From Clarkia xantiana subsp. parviflora (Eukaryota > Streptophyta > Magnoliopsida > Myrtales > Onagraceae): 64,000 nucleotides of DNA. Within the stretch, counting starts at the first letter, position 1; each line of letters begins with the position of its first letter. Positions 57,901 to 64,000 of this stretch are shown here, in pieces. The notes below the pieces were generated by a model, which was given only the letters and a program-made list of their open reading frames with translations, was not told the origin of the DNA and did not search any database. Location of the stretch: assembly GCA_036873135.1 (NCBI GenBank), contig JAPTYO010000059.1, positions 8,487,066 through 8,551,065 on the forward strand, written 5' to 3'. A program made the translations under genes and the position numbers.

Positions 57901-58952
57901 AAGACTTGCATAGGGGCCAAGCAGCCTGCCATGAGGGGGCGAGATCTTTAATACGCAAAACTCTAAGCTTGGGGTACTATTGGCCAACCATGAAGAACCA
58001 AGCTACACACTTGGTCACAGAATGCGAATCATGCCAACTTTATTCAAGAAGCATCACGGCACCAGCCGCCGAGCTAAGCCCAATTGCAAGCTCCTGGCCA
58101 TTTGCACAATGGGGGATCGATCTGGTAGGCCCACTTCCAAAGTCAAAAGGCCAAACCAAGTATATTGTCGTCGCAATCGATTACTTTTCAAAGTGGATCG
58201 AAGCAAAGGCATTGGCACAAACAACCGACGCGCAAATAATGGATTTCATCCGAAACCACATCATTGCGCGATATGGAGTTCCAAAGGTCCTAATCAGCGA
58301 CAACGGACCACAGTTTAAGAGCTCAAGACTCCAAACATTTTGTGAAAGACTCAACATCAACCACCGTTTCGCCTCAGTCCGCCATGCGCAAACCAACGGA
58401 CAAGTCGAAGCCGCCAATAAGACCGTCCTAGACGGCCTCAAGAAAAGAGTACACGCATTAAAAGGGGGATGGGCAGAAGAACTTAGCAGTGTTCTATGGG
58501 CACTTCGAACAACTCCAAAGGAGTCAACTGGGGAAACACCTTTCAGCTTGGTATACGGAACGGAAGCGGTCGCTCCCATCGAGATTGCTGTCTCATCCTA
58601 CCGCACAACTCATTTCAATGCTCAAGCCAACGAAGTAGACATGCGTCTAGACTTAGACTTGGCCGAAGAGAAAAGGCGGAACTCCGAACACAATCAGGCA
58701 CGTATGCGTTTGATAACTGCAAGATATTACAACAGGAAGGTTAAAGAAAGACAATTCCACGTCGGAGAAATGGTGTGGAGAAGGAATGAATTCTCACATC
58801 TCGACCAAATCAACAAGATGTCTCCAAAATGGGAAGGCCCTTACAAGGTCGTATCCATCCCATATATCAACGCATATCGCCTTGAAGATGCAGATGGAAA
58901 TATCTCTACAAATACATTTAGTGGGGGACACTTGAAGAAATTCCACGGATAA
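54918..58952 (+). CDS. Ty3/gypsy pol polyprotein, gag region deleted
   Basis: One open frame of 1344 aa. A basic leader (residues 1-45) runs straight into the pre-protease GG-containing motif (near 50-65). The protease active site is VDGGSS (124-129), with Gly where Thr/Ser is usual. Reverse transcriptase spans about 345-545 with YVDD at 491-494; RNase H about 605-750; a second RNase H-like domain about 775-900 (YTDGSS, 780-785), typical of the Tat lineage. Integrase has the HHCC zinc motif (His998, His1005, Cys1036, Cys1039) and DD35E triad (Asp1068, Asp1128, Glu1164). No capsid domain and no CCHC zinc knuckle are present, although gag normally fills several hundred residues before the protease. 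The start lies only 49 bases after the LTR. It would need gag from another copy to move. Confidence 0.93.
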   Translation: MTSDHNALTEANPSKVRKRFRRLKRSTTSNVSANSVPSAQHGPKFPGIHVIHGGFGAGGETSYGREIYASLMIHEPAGSQQGNVILEDAIGFSAEDKLHITFPHSDALVITMTIDGMEIKRILVDGGSSPNIITKDVILALGRKKDVNKMNSPLVGFMEDASYPLGSITLPVILGEGTSRLQIAIPFMVVQKLDAYNGILGYATMNAWGMVPSTAHQKIKFPTAAGIGEVKGDQLLSRNCYNVALQNNIKPDDMPVIDDDPREGRARPAPVEELKQVKIEEPDRMVQIGASLSEDEVIEITALLNEYKELFAWSPSDMPGISADVISHKLNIKPGTRAIAQKLRPLGGNKKLAIREEVGKLLDAGFIEESRYQTWVANPVLVPKSNGKLRMCIDYRDLNNACPKDSYPLPRIDQLVDATAGHELMSVMDAYSGYNQIQMFKDDAPYTAFYADSEIYNYTVMPFGLINAGATYQRMVNTIFGDLIGTKMEAYVDDMVVKSTKRRNHVGDLRAIFQRMREYQVRLNPTKCAFGVQSGKILGFMVSQRGIEANPEKVKAIEEMVSPRRHKEVQQLNGRLAALNRFLARIGDKALPFFQVLRANKKFEWTPACEEAFQQLKQHLRTLPALAKPTPGEPLFLYISVSNTAVSSVLVKQKGTTQLPVYYVSKILAKYEINYMPIEKYLYALIIAARKLRPYFHAHEVTVLTDQPLKHILSKPNMSGKLTKWSVELSEFRIHFAPRTAIKGQALADFIAEFTGITPDTDPQAGPQQIEEHPEVWQMYTDGSSNVGGSGAGFLLIPPDGSNPLKYALNLTFRATNNEAEYEALITGLRIAKGVGVKHLRVKCDSQLVVNQVKGEYAAKSENMQKYLGQAKDLITSFDTFDINAVPREENQEADALSKFAQGNEQGRETHFVENRILSVIDKFEVLCIDPEPDWRTPILAFLKDHKLPEDKVQAQKVQRQAVNYALIDDELYKKGFSTPYLKCITFLEGQKVLEDLHRGQAACHEGARSLIRKTLSLGYYWPTMKNQATHLVTECESCQLYSRSITAPAAELSPIASSWPFAQWGIDLVGPLPKSKGQTKYIVVAIDYFSKWIEAKALAQTTDAQIMDFIRNHIIARYGVPKVLISDNGPQFKSSRLQTFCERLNINHRFASVRHAQTNGQVEAANKTVLDGLKKRVHALKGGWAEELSSVLWALRTTPKESTGETPFSLVYGTEAVAPIEIAVSSYRTTHFNAQANEVDMRLDLDLAEEKRRNSEHNQARMRLITARYYNRKVKERQFHVGEMVWRRNEFSHLDQINKMSPKWEGPYKVVSIPYINAYRLEDADGNISTNTFSGGHLKKFHG

Positions 58953-59544
58953 AAGGATAACCTTCTATCACAAAAGGAGCTGTTGTATCAAGCCCTTTTG
59001 CCCTCATTTCCATAATGCATTTGCTTGTTTAAAAGACCACTCCCTTATATAAAGTGGCACCTCTGTAATAATCTCACAAACCTAATGAAGTCATTCTATC
59101 TTCGTAGGAACACGATTACTCTATATACGTTACTTGGAAACAAAACAAAGTAACTACAACAACAATCATCTACATCAGCAAGGAGTCTATTTCTCCACTC
59201 ATAACATAAGCGTCTACCCCTAGAAGGACGTCAACTACAAGCAATGTCTCGGATTAACACCAAGACCTATTATTAAAATGACGACTATGCAGGACGTCAA
59301 CTATATACAATACTTTGGAATAACGCCAAGGCTTATCATCAAAATAACATGTTGAGGTATCCTCTTTTCTAAAAGACAAACCCCATGTTTACTTTTTTTT
59401 TATGACATGCTGTGACACCTCTGGTCAGAAGCAAATCCTCATGTCCATAGCCATCCCCTGGATTAAGTACAGGATGGGCATACGGGGCTGATCACCCCTC
59501 AAGCGACGGAGGTTCTCTGTTTAGACAACCACCCCACGTCTACG
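58953..59544 (+). other. Gypsy copy C internal DNA after pol
   Basis: Untranslated spacer. AGGACGTCAACTA occurs twice (near 59225 and 59290), hinting at short decayed repeats. Confidence 0.5.
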
Positions 59545-60038
59545 TGTATATCCTGTTTAGGATTTCACCCTATATGTGTATATCCTGTTTAGGATCCACT
59601 CTATACATGTATATCCTGTTTAGGATTCACCCTGTATGTGTATATCCTGTTTAGGATTCACTCTATATGTGTATATCCTGTTTAGGATTCACTCTATACG
59701 TGTATATCCTGTTTAGGATTCACCCTGTATGTGTATATCCTGTTTAGGATTCACTCTATATGTGTATATCTTGTTTAGGATTCACTCTATACGTGTATAT
59801 CCTGTTTAGGATTCACTCTATATGTGTATATCCTGTTTAGGATTCACTCTATACGTGTATATCCTGTTTAGGATTCACCCTGTATGTGTATATCCTGTTT
59901 AGGGTTCACTCTATACGTGTATATCCTGTTTAGGATTCACCCTGTATGTGTATATCCTGTTTAGGATTCACTCTATATGCGTATATCCTGTTTAGGATTC
60001 GCTCTATTCGTGTATATCCTGTTTAGGGTGCACTCTTT
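59545..60038 (+). repeat. 31-bp tandem array, 16 units
   Basis: TGTATATCCTGTTTAGGATT is repeated 16 times with a period of 31-32 bases. The variable part alternates between CACCCTGTATG, CACTCTATACG and CACTCTATATG. It lies between pol and the antisense gene. The units are immediate tandem copies without unique spacers. Confidence 0.9.
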
Positions 60039-60927
60039 ATAAGCGGAAGTCCTCTTACTAAGACGACAATCCCGCTCTACAAAATTCCAAAATCGTGATG
60101 TGTGATTCCTGGACGCAGAAAACACACATCACATTTCATACTCTCAAAAAGTGCTACATGGTCCCTGGACGCAGGAATCATGTATCACAACCAATTTTCC
60201 CAAATATTTTTGCCAAATTATTTACAAAATGATTCATATATCAAACTCATTTATAAAAATTTTATCTACACAATTGTTGGGGTGTAGTATGGTCAATGTC
60301 AAAATATCTTTTCCTAAGTATACTACCAACACACCTTTTAAGATTTGCAAAATGCTTTTCCAAGTACTATACAGTTTTACCGTATGCTTCCCCAACGCGG
60401 GTTGATACACGCTGGCAGGTGCGCACCCTGTTTAAAACTCATAAAATTTACAAGTCGGGTCTTGTACAACGTCGCCTTAGAGTGGAACTAAGAGACGGTA
60501 TAAACTACTATCTTGCGTAGCCAAGATAACACCCTTCAAACACAACACTTGTTGAGATATATTGCTATACGCAAAATGCCTGAAAGGTAGCAATACATAT
60601 AACGGCAGCCTATTCAGGAAAGAAAGGCAATATGCATAATGCATCATGAGAATAACCAGGAGTACTTCTCAACTTATCAATCAGGGGGTGACTATCAGTC
60701 ACACCTGCGGGGACTATGTCTACGCTACTAGTCATCCACATTCAGCAAACACAGTAAGTGATAACAGTTCAAAATATTACTAACAAGTTATCATGCAAAC
60801 TGCTGTGTATAAAACAGGTCCATGCGACGTAGTTCAAAGCAAACAAATCACAAACAACAACTCAAACAAGTTTCTAAACATAGAAGCCAGCAAACAAGCC
60901 TGACATGCTTATCACAAAATGAGCAGT
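60039..60927 (+). other. Gypsy copy C spacer
   Basis: Contains two copies of a CCTGGACGCAG phrase (60109 and 60163) and no coding frame of note. It would be the 3' flank of the antisense gene. Confidence 0.45.
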
Positions 60928-62373
60928 TCAAACAACAGAATCACCAGGAGGCCCGGGGGCAACCTCCATAAACTCCGAAGAAGTGACAATGACGTTCACA
61001 TCTCCGCTATCATTGACCAACACTTCGTAGTTTGGTCGACCACACTCCAGGAGGTTCAGCGCCTCAATATGAGAAATGGCGTAATTCGCATATGGCCCCA
61101 ACTCGCCAAAAGGAAACTGAGGGTCAAGATCTTTCACTCGAGTGAAATAGTCCTCAGAACGCTCGCTCATCAGGTCGTCTATCTTCTTATCAACAGCGAC
61201 TTCAAAATCCGAAGTTCCCAAGTACTTAGTGAAACCCACTTGTACTCCCTTCTCCCGACTCTCTTTACCGAGCATAACCAACTCAGCTCCTTGAGAATGA
61301 AGATCATCCGTAACTTTCTTCTCGAGAACGACCATCTCAGACTCCAGCTCTGACAAGCGAGTACGGCGAGCTTCGTAACGGCTCTCAGAAGCCGTAACTT
61401 TCAAGCCCAACACACGGGCTTCTTCCTTGGCCTGTGTCAGCTCCTGGCGTAAAGTGTCGCACTTGGTCACACCCGCCTGCTTTGCACTCGCTAACTCCAT
61501 AACGAAGGACGACATATTAACCATGTCAGAAACAACCTGTACACATCAACGCGATAAGTCAGATATAAATCGCAAAAGCGATATACTAAGCAGAAAAACC
61601 AAGATACCTACAGGTGCAAATCGGGATAGGACACCCTGCGCACATATCTCGGCCTCCTCGTCAGTTTTCGGACAGGAAATCCTATCCCCTGGCGGAACGC
61701 ACCGACGCAAAACGCGAACTCCAACCTCTGGAGTGCGAAGCGACGACTCTTTAGGGAAATAAATTCCGCCGTTGTCAAAGGGTGCCCAAATGTCCCCGGA
61801 TATGTCCAATCCAACAGGACACACCAAATGGTCGCGCCTGAGAGGCGGAACCGCTACAATAACAAAAAGAAGTATTCACAACAGCAAATAACAGAGCCGT
61901 AAATCACACTCATTGAAATATACTTACAAAGTCCACGACCTTCCACAGGTCGGTTTCCCGACTGGGGGGCAGAAGACGCCACATTGCGACTTGCAACTTC
62001 CTTGCCTCTACGAGTGGAAGTGGTCGCATTCGGCTTCGGACGCTTAGGATCAGTCGGTCCACGCGCCACTGTGTCAGTTCGCTTAGAAGACACGCGAGAA
62101 TCAAGCCCAGGGGGATTATTCCCGGCCACATGCGTAGAAGTCCCCCTTCCAAGATCACGCCCGGAGTTGTCAGGAGCGACAGGGGCAGGGGCGACCAAAG
62201 CTGGATCAGTGCGAGAAGCAATACGCGAAGCCGCCGCATGAAGCGACGAACTCTTTCCAGCGAACCAACCTGCAATATAAACGCGCAAAAGTCATAGGGT
62301 TATCTCAAAGATTGTCCATTACGAGGGTCGAAGTGCCCAAAAAAGCTTAGAGTAAGATGACAGACTTACTCAT
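60928..62373 (-). CDS. Antisense accessory gene of gypsy copy C (398 aa, four exons)
   Basis: Lies between integrase and 3' LTR on the opposite strand. Exons: 62373-62370, 62269-61928, 61853-61612 and 61536-60928 (4+342+242+609 = 1197 nt), with introns 62369-62270, 61927-61854 and 61611-61537, all GT-AG, and no stop until the end. The first exon is only ATGA; its donor GTAAGT overlaps codons 2-3 of the unspliced frame and is conserved in copies A and B. The product begins MSWFAGKSSS, then a basic region (KRTDTVARGPTDPKRPKP, possible nuclear signal), TPEVGVRVLRRCVPPG near 150-170, and a coiled coil from about residue 205. The two later introns are at the same positions as in copy A. Compared with A and B the roughly 290-residue N-terminal domain is absent. 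It resembles plant proteins labelled 'putative gypsy type transposon'; function unknown. The exon 1 choice is the weakest part. Confidence 0.75.
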
Positions 62374-63898
62374 TATACCAACGCGTCCAAAAGGAAAGCA
62401 GCTCCACAAGGAATTGCTACAACCTCACAACCTGCAAAGAAACAATGAACGTCAATGCGCGTATCGGTATTAACGCGTACATACGTACATGTCGACAAGA
62501 TTGCTCGTCGACAAGAAGAAAATATTTTCTAGGTATTCCCATGTACGTACGTACATGACGACAAGGCTACGCGTCAACAAGAGGAAAAATATTCTCTAAG
62601 TGTTTTCATAAACACACACACACACATCGACAAGGCTCATACGACGACATCTATGGTAACAAACATTAAATATCATAAAGATTATTTCCTAAGTGTTTTA
62701 GCATATTTGCAGGCAATAATTGACGATACAAACATCAACGCGCGTATCAACATCGATGGACACTATGTCCGAACGGAGAATTCTATCCCAACTATCCGCA
62801 AAGGCGAAAATTGTCTAAGTCATGAACTAACAATGATAATTACGGCAATCAATCAGCGATTATTCAACATGCAAGCATCAACAAGTAGCTCTATACGGCA
62901 ACGATGAAAAGTAACTTAGACAAACGACGATCCGACGACACTACGAACTCAGGCCGAAGCTTCTTTTTAAATTGGGGTTTTTAAATTACCTCAAAACAGG
63001 ATGAAAGTTATCACAATGGATTCCTCTCGTCGAGACGATTTCGGGAAGGTAAGGCTCGAAGTGAGACGAGGTCGGGAAGGCGGCGCGTGGGACTCACGCT
63101 CCGGCGAAGCTCCCCCACTCTCGGCGGCGCGTGTGGGCGCGTGCGACGTCCCCTGGAGAATCCGAAGGTGGCGTTGGAATCGTCACGACGAAACGAGTCG
63201 ATTGGTGGTGTCAATTTCCAGAAACGAGCAAAAAATTAGACTCGGAACTATCAAAACGTATTCGAGCTCCACGACGGCAAAGAAACTTTAAGCACAAAGG
63301 TAATTCCGGGAAAGGAGAAGTAAATTACCTGCAAGTAGGCTGAAATTAGAAGCTCCCAAGGTGTGGGAGGGATAAGTGAGAATATGAGTGTTTATTAATC
63401 CCTAAGAAGATGCTTTGGGGATAAGGATTGAGGATTAGTTCATCTACACGCAAGACTAAAAGTCTTATGGTATACTCTACATTCTTCTCTCAAGATATTT
63501 ATTCTCATACATCATTCGCACGTCACGCTCGCATGATTCATGATTTGAAAGTCACTTAGCCATTTTAGAAACATACAATTTATATTCTCTTGCATTACGT
63601 ATTTACGATCTTGCCACGTCCATTATTCTTGCATGCATGTTGATAGACGCACTCCCGCACAAATGCATTACTGTTTACCTCGCGTCCCCGACGACGATCA
63701 TATTCGTACATATGTATTTCCCATCGCACTAACCATAGTGACAGGAAATAAAGTCGTTCGGCCGAAAAATCAAGCGACGGACGGAATCGAGATGTCTGCA
63801 CCCGACCGTTGATCAAAATCGAAAGGTTAGCGTCAGACTCAAATTGGACAAATATCCTAACTTAAAATAGAGTCAAGAAAGGTTCTAAACCGTTTCTT
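62374..63898. other. Gypsy copy C internal DNA, 5' region of the antisense gene
   Basis: Read on the minus strand this is the promoter/leader side of the antisense gene. It has an acceptor-like TTTCTTTGCAG near 62440, two diverged units of the array that has a 62-bp period in copy A (62467-62710; AAAATATTCTCTAAGTGTTT), and a GC-rich, exon-like block at 63000-63250 that corresponds to 18.7-19.0 and 23.75-23.95 kb in copies A and B. Confidence 0.5.
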
Positions 63899-63912
63899 GA
63901 CTCGGGGGCAAG
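63899..63912 (+). promoter_or_regulatory. Polypurine tract of gypsy copy C
   Basis: GACTCGGGGGCAAG directly before the 3' LTR. The same sequence, with one base changed, precedes the LTRs of copies A (minus strand, before 18064) and B (before 23136). Confidence 0.8.
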
Positions 63913-64000
63913 TGATGGATAAATGTCCAATTCGGGTTCGTATTTACGCTTCGGACCTCGCAAACACGTCAAAAATTACATCTCGTCTCGAAAAACGTCT
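63913..64000 (+). repeat. 3' LTR of gypsy copy C, first 88 bases
   Basis: Identical to 53971-54058 over its whole visible length; the rest is beyond the window. Confidence 0.95.

Larger units (their letters stand above)
53971..64000 (+). mobile_element. Ty3/gypsy element copy C (Tat-like), right LTR cut by window end
   Basis: 5' LTR 53971-54868, PBS from 54870, pol 54918-58952, 31-bp array 59545-60038, antisense gene 62373-60928, polypurine tract 63899-63912 and 3' LTR from 63913. The 88 bases of the 3' LTR that are visible are identical to the 5' LTR, and pol is open, both signs of recent insertion. A second RNase H-like domain in pol and the antisense extra gene place it with the Tat lineage. 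A gag capsid region is missing. Confidence 0.9.

Noticed and set aside
59545..60038. CRISPR-like regular repeats
   Set aside because: Units are directly tandem without unique spacers, in a plant retrotransposon.

Overview
This is a plant nuclear window, almost certainly from a eudicot. It has AT-rich intergenic DNA, GT-AG introns of plant type, one NADPH-dependent quinone oxidoreductase gene, two GH17-X8 beta-1,3-glucanase genes, and nested LTR, CACTA, MULE, hAT, PIF and Helitron elements. I see no prokaryotic or organellar features, no rRNA or tRNA gene and no CRISPR array. The genus cannot be fixed from the sequence alone.

Layout. 1-3292: the right end of a long-TIR MULE, then a Helitron. 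4784-10777 (minus): a complete four-exon gene for a ceQORH-like quinone oxidoreductase (329 aa); each intron holds inserted transposons, and three of the insertions have full target-site duplications. 13504-16299: a CACTA element with ACA duplication. 16303-26395: a plus-strand Ty3/gypsy remnant, then two minus-strand Ty3/gypsy remnants (copies A and B). 26396-29400: broken Ty1/copia pol segments with a gypsy gag piece inside. 30889-32758 (minus): GH17-X8 gene 1, four exons, 467 aa. 33662-37402: PIF/Harbinger elements and MITEs, one inserted in a MULE. 37826-45606 (minus): GH17-X8 gene 2, 473 aa, whose last 38-nt exon lies 6.27 kb beyond the previous exon across a transposon-filled intron. 49160-64000: a three-level nest in which a copia element (LTR, PBS, gag) is interrupted by a CACTA element, itself apparently interrupted by a young Ty3/gypsy element (copy C) that runs off the window.

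How the parts relate. The host genes are secreted cell-wall enzymes (GH17) and an envelope oxidoreductase; they are neighbours but do not form a pathway. The most interesting system is in the Ty3/gypsy family. Between integrase and the 3' LTR, on the opposite strand, all three copies carry a gene with its own introns at the same positions. In copy C it assembles into an uninterrupted 398-codon reading frame across three introns, while the same element's pol frame is intact (1344 aa) but lacks a gag capsid and zinc-knuckle region. Extra antisense ORFs are known in Tat-lineage plant gypsy elements such as maize Grande1, so the phenomenon is not new, but the conserved introns, the start codon overlapping a splice donor, and the gag-less pol make this family worth study.

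Limits: no database search was possible. Family names rest on motifs read by eye. Exon borders rest on GT-AG sites, reading frame and comparison between copies.
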